A DNA stretch of 64,000 nucleotides from Mesorhizobium sangaii (lineage in GTDB: Bacteria > Pseudomonadota > Alphaproteobacteria > Rhizobiales > Rhizobiaceae): NCBI RefSeq assembly GCF_014207355.1, contig NZ_JACHEF010000003.1, forward strand, positions 905,763 to 969,762, in the 5' to 3' direction. How positions within the stretch are numbered: position 1 is the first letter of the stretch; the number at the start of each line of letters is the position of its first letter. This document shows positions 50,210 to 60,614 of this stretch, one piece after another. A program made the position numbers and the translations under genes. A model generated the notes under the pieces. It did no database searches. It saw only the letters and a list, made by a program, of their open reading frames with translations, and was not told the DNA's origin.

Positions 50210-51655
50210 TCACGCGTTCAGCGCCCGGCCATACGCGTCGAGCACGCTTTCCTTCATCATCTCCGAGAGCGTCGGATGCGGGAAGATGGTGTGCATCAGT
50301 TCTTCCTCGGTCGTCTCCAGGTTCATCGCCACGACGAAGCCCTGGATCAACTCGGTCACTTCGGCGCCAACCATATGCGCGCCGAGCAGCTGACCGGTCT
50401 TCTTGTCGAAGATGGTCTTGACGAAGCCCTGGTCCTCGCCGAGCGCAATCGCCTTGCCGTTGGCGGCGAACTGGAAACGTCCGACGCGGATGTCCTTGCC
50501 CTCGGCCTTGGCCTTGGCTTCCGTCAGGCCGACGGAGGCGACCTGCGGATTGCAGTAGGTGCAGCCGGGAATCTTGAGTTTGTCGATGGCATGCACGCCG
50601 GGAAAGTTGGCAATCTTTTCGACGCACACCACGCCCTCATGCTCGGCCTTGTGGGCAAGCATCGGCGGGCCGGCGACATCGCCGATGGCATAGATACCGG
50701 GCACATTGGTCTTGCCGTAGCCGTCGACGACGATGCAGCCGCGTTCGGTCTTCACGCCGAGCGCCTCGAGCCCGAGGCTCTCGATGTTGCCCTGCACGCC
50801 GACAGCCGAGATCATGCGGTCGGCGGTGATCTTCTCGACCTTGCCGTCCTTCATCTCGACATGAGCGGTGACCGAGTTCGCGCCCTTCTCGACCTTGGTC
50901 ACCTTGGCCTCGAGGATGATCTTCATGCCTTGCTTCTCGAACTGTTTCTGCGCGAATTTCGAGACTTCGGCGTCCTCGACCGGCATCACCGCCGGCAGCA
51001 GTTCGACAACCGTAACTTCGGCCCCCATGGTGCGGTAGAAGGAGGCGAATTCGATGCCGATGGCGCCTGAACCCATGACCAGCAGCGATTTCGGCATCTC
51101 CTTCGGCACCATCGCCTCGAAATAGGTCCAGATCAGCTTGCCATCGGGCTCGATGCCGGGCAGTGCGCGCGGCCGGGCGCCGGTCGCCAGAATGATGTGC
51201 TTGGCGGTGTAGGTGCCCTCGCCCTTGACGCCTTTCGGCACCGGCGGCTGTGGCTCCATTGGCGTCTTGGCCGTCTTGGACACGATGATCTCACCCGGTT
51301 TCGAGAGCTTGGCCTCGCCCCAGATGACGTCGACCTTGTTCTTCTTCATCAGGAAGGCAACGCCGCCATTGAGCCGCAGCGAGACTTTTCGCGAACGGTC
51401 GACCACGGCCGACGTGTCGACGCTGACCTTGCCGTCGAGCTTCAGCCCATAATCCTTCAGGTGATCCGAATAGTGCATGATCTCGGCCGAGCGCAGCAGC
51501 GCCTTGGTCGGGATGCAGCCCCAGTTGAGGCAGATGCCGCCGAGATGCTCGCGCTCGACGATCGCCGTCTTGAAGCCAAGCTGGGCGGAACGCACCGCCG
51601 TGACATAGCCTCCCGGGCCGGAGCCGATGATGATGACGTCGTAGTTCTCAGCCAC
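50210..51655 (-). CDS. lpdA: Dihydrolipoyl dehydrogenase (E3)
   Basis: 481 residues, start GTG 51655 after AGGGAGAAA. FAD site YDVIIIGSGPGGYVTAVRSA; redox disulfide GGICLNWGCIPTKALLRS (Cx4C); NAD site LLVMGSGAIGIEFASFYRTM; catalytic His-Glu pair in MHTIFPHPTLSEMMKE. It reoxidises dihydrolipoamide on PdhC. Genes for E1 and E2 lie upstream, interrupted by a hydrolase and a membrane protein gene. Confidence 0.96.
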   Translation of the reverse strand: MAENYDVIIIGSGPGGYVTAVRSAQLGFKTAIVEREHLGGICLNWGCIPTKALLRSAEIMHYSDHLKDYGLKLDGKVSVDTSAVVDRSRKVSLRLNGGVAFLMKKNKVDVIWGEAKLSKPGEIIVSKTAKTPMEPQPPVPKGVKGEGTYTAKHIILATGARPRALPGIEPDGKLIWTYFEAMVPKEMPKSLLVMGSGAIGIEFASFYRTMGAEVTVVELLPAVMPVEDAEVSKFAQKQFEKQGMKIILEAKVTKVEKGANSVTAHVEMKDGKVEKITADRMISAVGVQGNIESLGLEALGVKTERGCIVVDGYGKTNVPGIYAIGDVAGPPMLAHKAEHEGVVCVEKIANFPGVHAIDKLKIPGCTYCNPQVASVGLTEAKAKAEGKDIRVGRFQFAANGKAIALGEDQGFVKTIFDKKTGQLLGAHMVGAEVTELIQGFVVAMNLETTEEELMHTIFPHPTLSEMMKESVLDAYGRALNA

Positions 51656-51671
51656 GGTTTTTCTCCCTGAT

Positions 51672-52310
51672 TCACAATTCCAGCATGCCGCGCACGACCG
51701 GCGCTAGCGCCGTGCCGATGTTGCGCGTGTTTTCGGCATCGAGGTGGACGCCGTCGAGCGGTGTACATCTAGCGACGCTCGCAGCATCAAAAAAGCCGCA
51801 GCCCATCTCGTTGGCGGCGGTTTGATAAAAGCCGGCGAGCTTGGGCGACTCGATTGCACCCGTTCCCAACATTTCGGCGTAGTCCGCCTTGCGGGTTTCC
51901 ACGATATGCGGCGGCGCTACCAGAATAATCTTGGGGGCGGCACCGCCGAATGGATAGGCGTGCCCCCGCACGATTTCGACGAGGCGTCGCATGCCATAGG
52001 AAGCTATGACTGCACTGCCATGAATCGATGGCTTCATGTCGTTGGAGCCAAGCATGATGACGATCAGATCGACCGGCGAATGCGTGCTCAGGATCGTCGG
52101 CAATATCCGCGCGCCGTTTCGGTCCGCGCCCGACAAGAAGTCGTCATAGGCCGTGGTGCGACCGCCCAGTCCCTCGGCAATAACGTGGAAGCTCGGTCCG
52201 AGCGCTTTCGCCAGCGTGGTTGGCCACTGGTCTTCATGTTCATGTCGACCCAAAGTCTCCGGGTCGTGTCCCCAGGTCAGCGAATCGCCGTAGCACAGAA
52301 CTGTCTTCAT
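51672..52310 (-). CDS. SGNH/GDSL hydrolase
   Basis: 212 residues from ATG 52310, overlapping the preceding membrane protein gene by 4 nt. Catalytic blocks are CYGDSLTWG (nucleophile Ser), GLGGRTTAYDD (oxyanion Gly), MLGSNDMKPS (Asn) and LDGVHLDAEN (Asp-His). Lacking a signal peptide, it is probably a cytoplasmic esterase or acetylhydrolase. The substrate is unknown, and its place inside the pdh cluster between pdhC and lpdA recurs in Rhizobiales. Confidence 0.9.
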   Translation of the reverse strand: MKTVLCYGDSLTWGHDPETLGRHEHEDQWPTTLAKALGPSFHVIAEGLGGRTTAYDDFLSGADRNGARILPTILSTHSPVDLIVIMLGSNDMKPSIHGSAVIASYGMRRLVEIVRGHAYPFGGAAPKIILVAPPHIVETRKADYAEMLGTGAIESPKLAGFYQTAANEMGCGFFDAASVARCTPLDGVHLDAENTRNIGTALAPVVRGMLEL

Positions 52311-52729
52311 GCACCCACACCCACCTGTGCCTTGGTCAAACCGCGTCTCACCCGCCAGCGCACGAACATCCATTGCACAACGACGGTCACCAGCCCCGGC
52401 AGGCCAAATCCGACCACCATGGGAATGTCCTTCCTCACCACCGCGGCACCGCTGTCGGCATAGAGGATCAGCGCGACCAGCAGGGCAAGCAACACCGCAA
52501 ACACGATCAGCAGCCACTTACCCGTCCTGGCCACCGCCGCAACCGGATCCGTCATGAACTGCGCCACGAAGAAGACGAAGGTACCCATGAAGGTCACCAG
52601 CACCGAGAACATGAAAACGAGGATGTATTCTTCCTCGGCGCCAGTGGCGATGGCCAACCACTGCGCGACCAGCCCGCCGGCCAAACCGGAAAGAATGAAA
52701 GCGAAAAGGCTGGTGAAGAATGTCCGCAC
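52307..52729 (-). CDS. Four-span membrane protein, hypothetical
   Basis: 140 residues from a GTG at 52729 (VRTFFTSLFAFILSGLAGGL); the rest of the long frame up to 53191 lies inside pdhC in another frame and is rejected. Four hydrophobic helices: FILSGLAGGLVAQWLA, YILVFMFSVLVTFMGTFVFF, LLIVFAVLLALLVALILY and VVGFGLPGLVTVVVQWMF. The family is not named. It shows 4-nt overlap with the GDSL hydrolase gene and lies 14 nt after pdhC, so it is co-transcribed with the dehydrogenase genes. Confidence 0.65.
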   Translation of the reverse strand: MRTFFTSLFAFILSGLAGGLVAQWLAIATGAEEEYILVFMFSVLVTFMGTFVFFVAQFMTDPVAAVARTGKWLLIVFAVLLALLVALILYADSGAAVVRKDIPMVVGFGLPGLVTVVVQWMFVRWRVRRGLTKAQVGVGA

Positions 52730-52743
52730 CGCCCTTTCCCTTC

Positions 52744-54114
52744 CTAGACCAGCATGCTCATCGGGTTCTCGATCAGGCGTTTGAAGGCGACCAGCAATTC
52801 GGCCCCCAGCGCTCCGTCGACGGCGCGATGGTCGGTCGACAGCGTCACCGACATCACGGTAGCGATCTTGATCTCGCCATTCTTGACCACCGCCCGCTCC
52901 TCGCCGGCGCCGACCGCCAGGATTGTCGCATGCGGCGGGTTGATGACGGCGGCAAAGTCCTTGATGCCGAACATGCCGAGGTTGGACACCGCCGTGGTGC
53001 CGCCCTGATATTCTTCCGGCTTCAGCTTGCGGCTGCGGGCGCGGCTGGCCAGGTCCTTCATCTCGTTGGAGATGGTGGACAACGTCTTTTCGTCCGCCTT
53101 GCGGATGATCGGCGTGATCAGGCCGCCCGGTATCGACACCGCAACGCCGACATCGGCATGCTTGTGCTTGACCATGGCGCTTTCGGTCCACGACGCATTA
53201 GCATCCGGCACCGCCTTCAGCGCCAGCGCCATCGCCTTGATCACCATGTCGTTGACCGACAGCTTGTAGGCCGGTGCATCACCCTTCTCGGTCTTCTTAA
53301 CCGGCGCTGCCGCATTGATCTGCGTGCGCAATGCCAAGAGTGCGTCGAGTTCGCAGTCGAGCGTCAGGTAGAAATGCGGGATTGTGGTCTTGGCCTCGAC
53401 CAGGCGGCGCGCGATCGTCTTGCGCATATTGTCATGCGGGACGAGTTCGTAGGAGCCTTGCTCGAACAGTTTCAGCACCTGCTCGTCCGACATCGCCTTA
53501 ACCGGCGCGGCAGCAGCAGCCGGAGCCGCCAGAGCGCCTCCGGGCGCTGCCTTGGCGGCAGGCTTGACGCCGCCACCGGCAATCGCCGCATCGACATCGG
53601 CTTTCACCACCCGGCCATGCGGGCCGGTGCCGGTCACGGCAGACACATCGACACCGGCTTCTCTGGCGATGCGGCGCGCGAGCGGCGACGCAAAGGTGCG
53701 CTCGCCAGCGGCACGGCCGTTGGCGACCGGAGCCGCTACTGCCTTGGATGCGGCCGCAGGCTCGGCCTTTGGCGCCTCAGCCTTCGGTGCTTCCGCCTTC
53801 GGAGCCTCCGTTTTCGGCGCTTCCGCTTTCGCTGGCGCAGCAGCGCTGTTCGCAGCGGCGCCGGCGTCCTCGCCTTCGGCAGCGAGCACGGCGATCAGCG
53901 CATTGACCTTGACGCCCTCGGTGCCGGCCAGAACGACGAGCTTTGCAACCGTACCCTCGTCGACAGCTTCGACTTCCATAGTTGCCTTGTCGGTCTCAAT
54001 CTCAGCAATGACATCGCCGGGCGAAACCTTGTCGCCCTCCTTGACCAACCACTTTGACAGATTGCCCTCTTCCATCGTGGGCGACAGGGCCGGCATGGTG
54101 ATGTTGATTGGCAT
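52744..54114 (-). CDS. pdhC: Pyruvate dehydrogenase E2, dihydrolipoamide acetyltransferase
   Basis: 456 residues. One lipoyl domain (PTMEEGNLSKWLVKEGDKVS; lipoylated Lys in IETDKATMEVEAVDEG) is followed by an Ala/Pro/Lys/Glu-rich linker with repeated KAEAP units. Next come a peripheral-subunit-binding domain (FASPLARRIAREAGVDVSAV) and the catalytic domain with TDHRAVDGALGAELL. It moves acetyl groups to CoA. Order pdhA-pdhB-pdhC is usual. Confidence 0.97.
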   Translation of the reverse strand: MPINITMPALSPTMEEGNLSKWLVKEGDKVSPGDVIAEIETDKATMEVEAVDEGTVAKLVVLAGTEGVKVNALIAVLAAEGEDAGAAANSAAAPAKAEAPKTEAPKAEAPKAEAPKAEPAAASKAVAAPVANGRAAGERTFASPLARRIAREAGVDVSAVTGTGPHGRVVKADVDAAIAGGGVKPAAKAAPGGALAAPAAAAAPVKAMSDEQVLKLFEQGSYELVPHDNMRKTIARRLVEAKTTIPHFYLTLDCELDALLALRTQINAAAPVKKTEKGDAPAYKLSVNDMVIKAMALALKAVPDANASWTESAMVKHKHADVGVAVSIPGGLITPIIRKADEKTLSTISNEMKDLASRARSRKLKPEEYQGGTTAVSNLGMFGIKDFAAVINPPHATILAVGAGEERAVVKNGEIKIATVMSVTLSTDHRAVDGALGAELLVAFKRLIENPMSMLV

Positions 54115-54132
54115 TTTGTCCTCCCGCCCGGT

Positions 54133-55518
<1,386 letters not shown>

Positions 55519-55533
55519 GTCCTTGCCCTCCCG

Positions 55534-56571
55534 TTACAATACGATATCGGTCCAGAGCTCGGACGGATCCGGCTCCGCGTCGTTCTGGGCAAATTCGGCG
55601 GCGTCCGCGACGATGTCGCGAACCTCCTTGTCAACGGTCTTCAATTCGTCCTCGGTCGCCCATTTCTTCTCGATCAGCCGCGCCTTGACCTGTTCGATCG
55701 GGTCATGCTCGGAGCGCATCTTCTGCACTTCTTCCTTGGAACGGTACTTCGCAGGGTCGGACATCGAGTGGCCGCGATAGCGATAGGTCTGCATTTCGAG
55801 GATCAGCGGGCCGTTGCCGGCGCGGCACCATTCGGTGGCCAGATCACCAGCAGCCTTGACGGCGCGGACATCCATGCCGTCGACCTGGAGGCCGGGAATC
55901 TTGAACGAGGCGCCGCGATGGGAAAAGTCCGTCTCCGCCGACGAGCGCGAGACCGAGGTGCCCATGGCATAGCGGTTGTTCTCGATGATGTAGATCACCG
56001 GCAGCTTCCACAGCGAGGCCATGTTGAAGCTTTCATAGACCTGGCCCTGATTGGCCGCACCATCGCCGAAATAGGTCAGCGACACGTTGTTGTTGTCGCG
56101 GTAGCGATTGGCAAAGGCGAGGCCGGTGCCGAGCGACACCTGCGCGCCGACGATCCCGTGGCCACCATAGAAATGCTTCTCCTTGGAGAACATGTGCATG
56201 GAGCCGCCCTTGCCCCTGGACAGGCCGCCACGACGCCCGGTCAATTCAGCCATGACGCCGCGCGGTGAAAGCTCCATCGCCAGCATGTGGCCGTGGTCGC
56301 GATAGGCGGTGATCATCTGGTCGCCTTGGATCAGCGCCATCTTCATGCCGGTGACGACCGCTTCCTGGCCGATATAGAGATGGCAAAAGCCGCCGATGAA
56401 GCCCATGCCGTAAAGCTGGCCGGCCTTTTCCTCGAAACGGCGGATAAGCAGCATGTGCCGGTAGGCGGCGAGCTCTTCATCCTTGGTGAATTCTGCAGGC
56501 TTGGGGGCCGAAAGCCCCATTTTGCCGTCGGATTTGGATTTGGCAGGCGCTTTTCTGGCTGCGGTGGCCAT
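55534..56571 (-). CDS. pdhA: Pyruvate dehydrogenase E1 alpha
   Basis: 345 residues. The thiamine diphosphate motif is YFGDGAANQGQVYESFNMAS with the closing Asn in ENNRYAMGTS. The phosphorylation-loop-like YRYRGHSMSDPAKYRSKEE is intact. GFCHLYIGQEAVVTGMKMAL binds substrate. It decarboxylates pyruvate with pdhB. Start MATAARKAPAKSKSDGKMGL gives a short basic N-terminal tail typical for this group. 15 nt to pdhB. Confidence 0.97.
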   Translation of the reverse strand: MATAARKAPAKSKSDGKMGLSAPKPAEFTKDEELAAYRHMLLIRRFEEKAGQLYGMGFIGGFCHLYIGQEAVVTGMKMALIQGDQMITAYRDHGHMLAMELSPRGVMAELTGRRGGLSRGKGGSMHMFSKEKHFYGGHGIVGAQVSLGTGLAFANRYRDNNNVSLTYFGDGAANQGQVYESFNMASLWKLPVIYIIENNRYAMGTSVSRSSAETDFSHRGASFKIPGLQVDGMDVRAVKAAGDLATEWCRAGNGPLILEMQTYRYRGHSMSDPAKYRSKEEVQKMRSEHDPIEQVKARLIEKKWATEDELKTVDKEVRDIVADAAEFAQNDAEPDPSELWTDIVL

Positions 56572-56765
56572 GCATCACTCCCTGTTGGCGTCTCTTTGCG
56601 GACATTAGGGCAGGATCAAATCCGCCCTGGGGAGATCAGCTCCTCCCCACCGATTTTGGGGAGGCTAACACGCGCTAGAGCGTTACGCCATGCCGAAATT
56701 GCATAGCTCACATGCGTCTAAGCGATTAAAATCATTGAAAATATTGGCTATTAACTGAAAACCGG

Positions 56766-57089
56766 TTACTTCGCCGAGACCGGCAACATGATGGTGATTT
56801 CGTCGGCCTGGGACAGATTGAGCGCCTTGCGCGCCTGCTCGTCGAGCATGTCCTTCTCGATCGACCCTTCATGCATGAGCCGAACGCGCCGTTCGAGCTC
56901 CATCCGGCGTGCCTTGATCGCGTCGAGCTGACCTTGCAGCGCAACCGTCTGGGCTTCCAGCTGATATTTCGAATTGATGCCGAATTCCCCGTGGTAGGCA
57001 TGAAAGCCGAAATAGGCCAGGAACGCCACGCAGAGCGAAGGAATGATCAGCCGGCCGGTGTTTCTCTGCTTGTGCTGACGCGTCCACAT
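56766..57089 (-). CDS. ftsB: Septum formation initiator FtsB/DivIC-like
   Basis: 107 residues: a short cytoplasmic basic start (MWTRQHKQRNTGRL), one membrane helix (IIPSLCVAFLAYFGFHAYHG), then a coiled coil (YQLEAQTVALQGQLDAIKAR, RMELERRVRLMHEGSIEKDM) and DEQARKALNLSQADEI. This is the layout of FtsB, which links FtsL and FtsQ in the divisome. Located between eno and pdhA, as in most alphaproteobacteria. Confidence 0.92.
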   Translation of the reverse strand: MWTRQHKQRNTGRLIIPSLCVAFLAYFGFHAYHGEFGINSKYQLEAQTVALQGQLDAIKARRMELERRVRLMHEGSIEKDMLDEQARKALNLSQADEITIMLPVSAK

Positions 57090-57252
57090 GATCCAAGTCC
57101 TCGCGGCCGCGAACTCCTACGGCTCCCCATCTTTTTCGCTCGATTGTGCTTAACGGACGGTTACGGATGACCGGCTGCGCGAGACCCGAAATGAAAAAGT
57201 GCGGAAATGCTCCCGCCATTTCATCGACATCCCATGCCTGGGTGTCTGCGGA

Positions 57253-58527
57253 TCAGCCCTTGACCACCGACTTGCCGGCGTAGCTCGCCTGCTTGCCGAG
57301 CTCTTCCTCGATGCGGATCAGTTGGTTGTATTTGGCCATGCGGTCCGAGCGTGACAGAGAGCCGGTCTTGATCTGTCCGCAATTGGTGGCAACGGCGAGA
57401 TCGGCGATGGTCGAATCCTCGGTTTCGCCCGAGCGGTGCGACATGACAGCGGTGTAGCCGGCCTTGTGCGCGGTCTCGACGGCGTCGAGCGTTTCCGTCA
57501 GCGAGCCGATCTGGTTGACCTTGACCAGGATCGAATTGGCGACGCCCATGCGGATGCCGTCACGCAGCCGTGCCGTGTTGGTGACGAACAGATCGTCGCC
57601 GACCAGTTGGGTCTTCTTGCCGATCAGGTCGGTGAGATACTTCCAGCCTTCCCAGTCGTCCTCGGCAAGGCCGTCCTCGATCGAGATGATCGGATAGTCG
57701 GCGGCGAGCTTGGCCAGGTACTTGGCCTGGGCCTTGGGGTCGCGGGTCTTCTTCTCGCCCTCGTAGACGTAGTTGCCGTCCTTGAAGAACTCGGTCGCGG
57801 CGCAGTCGAGGCCGAGCGCGATCTCTTCGCCGGGCTTGAAGCCGGCCTTCTCGATCGATTCCATGATGAAGTCGAGCGCCACCGGCGCGCTCTTCAGGTT
57901 CGGGGCAAAGCCGCCCTCGTCGCCGACATTGGTGTTGTGGCCGGCATCCTTCAGCTTCTTGCGCAGCGTGTGGAAGATTTCCGAACCCCAGCGAACGCCT
58001 TCGCGCAATGTCGGCGCGCCGATCGGCAGGATCATGAATTCCTGGAAGTCGATCGGGTTGTCGGCATGGGCGCCGCCATTGATGATGTTCATCATCGGCA
58101 CCGGCAGGACGTGTGCCTTGGTGCCGCCGACATAACGGTAGAGCGGCAGGCCGGCGGCATCGGCCGCGGCCTTGGCCACCGCCAGCGAGACACCGAGGAT
58201 GGCGTTGGCGCCGAGCCGGCTCTTGTTGGGCGTACCGTCGAGCTCGATCATAGTCTGGTCGATGTGGATCTGGTTTTCGGCTTCCATGCCGCCGATGGCC
58301 TCGAACAGCTCGCCGTTCACGGCTTCGACGGCCTTGAGCACGCCTTTGCCGAGATAGCGGGCGCCGCCGTCGCGCAGTTCGACAGCCTCGTGGGCGCCCG
58401 TCGAGGCGCCCGACGGCACCGCCGCGCGGCCCATCGAGCCATCTTCAAGAACGACATCGACCTCGACGGTCGGATTTCCACGGCTGTCCAGGATTTCACG
58501 CCCAACAATGTCGATGATGGCGGTCAT
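57253..58527 (-). CDS. eno: Enolase
   Basis: 424 residues from ATG 58527 (MTAIIDIVGREILDSRGNPT). Signatures are VPSGASTGAHEAVELRDG, the metal and catalytic residues in PIISIEDGLAEDDWEGWKYL, LVGDDLFVTN and MSHRSGETEDSTIADLAVAT. Converts 2-phosphoglycerate to phosphoenolpyruvate. The 27-codon upstream extension of the frame is rejected. Confidence 0.98.
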   Translation of the reverse strand: MTAIIDIVGREILDSRGNPTVEVDVVLEDGSMGRAAVPSGASTGAHEAVELRDGGARYLGKGVLKAVEAVNGELFEAIGGMEAENQIHIDQTMIELDGTPNKSRLGANAILGVSLAVAKAAADAAGLPLYRYVGGTKAHVLPVPMMNIINGGAHADNPIDFQEFMILPIGAPTLREGVRWGSEIFHTLRKKLKDAGHNTNVGDEGGFAPNLKSAPVALDFIMESIEKAGFKPGEEIALGLDCAATEFFKDGNYVYEGEKKTRDPKAQAKYLAKLAADYPIISIEDGLAEDDWEGWKYLTDLIGKKTQLVGDDLFVTNTARLRDGIRMGVANSILVKVNQIGSLTETLDAVETAHKAGYTAVMSHRSGETEDSTIADLAVATNCGQIKTGSLSRSDRMAKYNQLIRIEEELGKQASYAGKSVVKG

Positions 58528-58662
58528 TGCGATGTCCTCGATTGATCTGAAGAAGGGTCGCGCACGTCTTAGCCAAAGTGCTGCAAAAGGCAATCGGCCC
58601 GCTCGCAATTATTGCCGCCGCGTCAGCCTAAAGCGCGTCGCGCCTGAACGGAGTCAGGCGGC

Positions 58663-58709
58663 GCATGCCGTTCTCCCAAAAGCAGGAGCTACTTTGTGGC
58701 GACATGCAT
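58663..58709. repeat. Rhizobial palindromic intergenic repeat, copy 4
   Basis: GCATGCCG at the left and CGACATGC at the right, TTCTCCCAAAAGC and ACTTTGTGG inside; slightly degenerate. It is preceded by AAAGCGCGTCGCGCC, as in other copies. Confidence 0.65.
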
Positions 58710-58814
58710 CAGACGATTCACGAAGCGCAAATCGCTGTCATCATAAGTCATGTGCGGCGGATGTAGTTCCGGCTATGGTGCGGGTGCGCGGGGCGAAACA
58801 GGAGGAGTTTCGCC

Positions 58815-58940
58815 ATGTCCCAGTTGAGTGGTATCGTGAGTCTGTTCCTGATCGCGGCGGCGTTTCTGACGTCGTGCGACAATCAGCAATCGCCACCCAA
58901 GGCAGCAGGGCCGCTACCGGCCTTGCATGTCAGCGAATAG
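58815..58940 (+). CDS. 41-residue lipoprotein
   Basis: ATG 58815 preceded by GGAGGAG at 7 nt; the frame ends TAG 58940. The sequence starts MSQLSGIVSLFLIAAAFLTS and the next residue is the Cys of a lipobox (LTSC); the mature part is about 20 residues (DNQQSPPKAAGPLPALHVSE). It is too short for most gene callers. A textbook terminator follows 17 nt later, so it is a complete transcription unit. Role unknown; entericidin-like toxicity is one possibility. Confidence 0.7.
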   Translation: MSQLSGIVSLFLIAAAFLTSCDNQQSPPKAAGPLPALHVSE

Positions 58941-58956
58941 GCGCAGCATCGAATCC

Positions 58957-58984
58957 AAAAGGCCCCGTCTGAACGGGGCCTTTT
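58957..58984 (+). terminator. Rho-independent terminator
   Basis: AAAAGGCCCCGT, loop CTGA, ACGGGGCCTTTT: a perfect 12-bp stem with A and T tracts, so it can also stop the PRC-barrel transcript arriving from the right. Confidence 0.85.
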
Positions 58985-58995
58985 GTTTCCAGGCG

Positions 58996-59361
58996 TCAAT
59001 GCCAGTAAGGCGTGACCTTGTAATAATCGTAGGACGCGTCGCGCGCCGTCTCGCCATCTGCGCCGGCCAGTTCATTGATCGAATAGGCGGGTGCTGCCTT
59101 CAGCTGTTCCTTGGAGAACGGAACGACATAGCCACCCTTCTCCTCGTCATAGTCGAGGCTGGCCCACGGAATGGCGTGATACTTCTCGCCGATGCCGAGA
59201 AAACCGCCGAAACCGATCACCGCGAACATGATGCCGTTCGAGGTCTTGTCGAGCATGATGTCCTCGATGCTGCCAATGCTCCTGCCCTCGGTGTTGTAGA
59301 CTGACGTGCCGATCACGCGCGAAGCGGCAATGGCTTCGGTGTGGCCTGTCTGGGTTGTCAT
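58996..59361 (-). CDS. PRC-barrel domain protein
   Basis: 121 residues: ASRVIGTSVYNTEGRSIGSI then EDIMLDKTSNGIMFAVIGFG is the PRC-barrel opening; YHAIPWASLDYDEEKGGYVV closes it. PRC-barrel proteins occur in rRNA maturation, photosynthesis and, as stand-alone proteins in rhizobia, in stress responses. Upstream on the minus strand GGGAAC occurs, but the matching -10 element is imperfect, so general-stress control is only possible. Confidence 0.9.
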   Translation of the reverse strand: MTTQTGHTEAIAASRVIGTSVYNTEGRSIGSIEDIMLDKTSNGIMFAVIGFGGFLGIGEKYHAIPWASLDYDEEKGGYVVPFSKEQLKAAPAYSINELAGADGETARDASYDYYKVTPYWH

Positions 59362-59443
59362 GATGTGCTCCTCTTTGTCGTTGATCCATGCTCTGACAAT
59401 GAGGGCGCGGGCGAAAGTTCCCGACTTTTTCGGCGGCAGCCGG

Positions 59444-59647
59444 TTACTCCGCGAGGATGAATGTGACCTTCATGTTGACGCGATAGGCAGCGATCTTGCC
59501 GTCCTCGACGACGATCTTCTGGTCCTGGATCCAGGCGCCTTCGACGTTCTTCAACGTCTTTGCGGCACGCGCAATCCCCTTCTCGATGGCGTCCTGAAAG
59601 CTCTTCTTCGACGATGAGGTGATTTCGGTGACGCGGGCGACAGACAT
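59444..59647 (-). CDS. Dodecin family flavin-binding protein
   Basis: 67 residues, the standard length: SVARVTEITSSSKKSFQDAI then EKGIARAAKTLKNVEGAWIQ. The second strand holds KIAAYRVNMKVTFILAE. Dodecins form 12-subunit shells that store or buffer riboflavin and FMN/FAD. The Trp that stacks flavin is in the GAWIQDQ segment. Good ribosome binding site GAGGAAG. Confidence 0.92.
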   Translation of the reverse strand: MSVARVTEITSSSKKSFQDAIEKGIARAAKTLKNVEGAWIQDQKIVVEDGKIAAYRVNMKVTFILAE

Positions 59648-59768
59648 GGCTTCCTCCTGCCAAAACGCTCATTTGCGAGGCGAGCGTACAGCCGGCTTAT
59701 GTCTTCCACAAGCGCCGGGGCCATGGGGCCATTGTCGGTTGCCGACGCTGGAACGTCCGTGGGACGCT

Positions 59769-60614
59769 TCAGTGACCCTTGGCGATACGATCGAACGCCA
59801 TCAGTCTTTCCAGCAGTGCAGGCATATCCTTCAGCGGCACCATGTTCGGGCCATCGGAAGAAGTCGAATTATCCGGATCCTGGTGGGTCTCGATGAACAC
59901 GCCGGCAACGCCGACGGCGACAGCCGCTCGGGCCAGCGTTTCGACAAAACGGCGCTCGCCACCCGTGGAGCCGCCTTGCCCGCCCGGCTGCTGAACCGAA
60001 TGCGTGGCGTCGAAGATCACCGGCGCGCCGATCTCGGCCATGATAGGCAGAGCGCGCATGTCGGAGACCAGCGTGTTGTAGCCGAACGACGCACCGCGCT
60101 CCGTGGTCAAAACATTGGCGTTGCCGGAACCGGTGATCTTGGCAACCACGTTCTTCATGTCCCACGGAGCCAGGAACTGTCCCTTCTTCACGTTGATCAC
60201 CTTGCCGGTCCTGGCGGCGGCGACCAGCATGTCGGTCTGGCGCGAGAGGAAGGCCGGAATCTGGAGGACATCGACGTGCGGCGCGACGATCGCGCACTGT
60301 TCCTCGGTGTGGACATCGGTCAGCACCGGCAGCGAAAATTCCTTGCGCAGTTCGTCGAAAACGGGAAGTGCCGCTTCCATGCCTGCGCCGCGTGTCGCCG
60401 ACAGCGAGGTGCGGTTGGCTTTGTCGTAGCTGGTCTTGTAGACGAGGCCTATTCCGAGCTTGCCGGTCAGTTCCTTCAGCGCGCCGGCCATGTCGAAGGC
60501 ATGCTGGCGCGATTCAAACTGGCAAGGGCCAGCGACCAGCGACAAGGCCGCGTTGTTGTCGAAGACGACATTGCCGACGGTTACCGACGAATTGGGCGCC
60601 AGGGGCTTGCTCAT
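59769..60614 (-). CDS. kdsA: 3-deoxy-D-manno-octulosonate-8-phosphate synthase
   Basis: 281 residues. ALSLVAGPCQFESRQHAFDM, KTSYDKANRTSLSATRGAGM and PVIFDATHSVQQPGGQGGST are the substrate and PEP-binding motifs. It condenses PEP with arabinose 5-phosphate to Kdo-8-phosphate for lipopolysaccharide core. The start overlaps the stop of the VOC gene (ATGA). Confidence 0.97.
   Translation of the reverse strand: MSKPLAPNSSVTVGNVVFDNNAALSLVAGPCQFESRQHAFDMAGALKELTGKLGIGLVYKTSYDKANRTSLSATRGAGMEAALPVFDELRKEFSLPVLTDVHTEEQCAIVAPHVDVLQIPAFLSRQTDMLVAAARTGKVINVKKGQFLAPWDMKNVVAKITGSGNANVLTTERGASFGYNTLVSDMRALPIMAEIGAPVIFDATHSVQQPGGQGGSTGGERRFVETLARAAVAVGVAGVFIETHQDPDNSTSSDGPNMVPLKDMPALLERLMAFDRIAKGH

Noticed and set aside
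52730..53191. N-terminal extension of the small membrane protein into pdhC
   Set aside because: Reads a different frame of the pdhC gene; a GTG at 52729 gives a clean membrane protein.
59395..59430. GGGAAC upstream of the PRC-barrel gene as EcfG promoter
   Set aside because: No CGTT at 16-17 nt; only an ATTG/CATT imperfect match.
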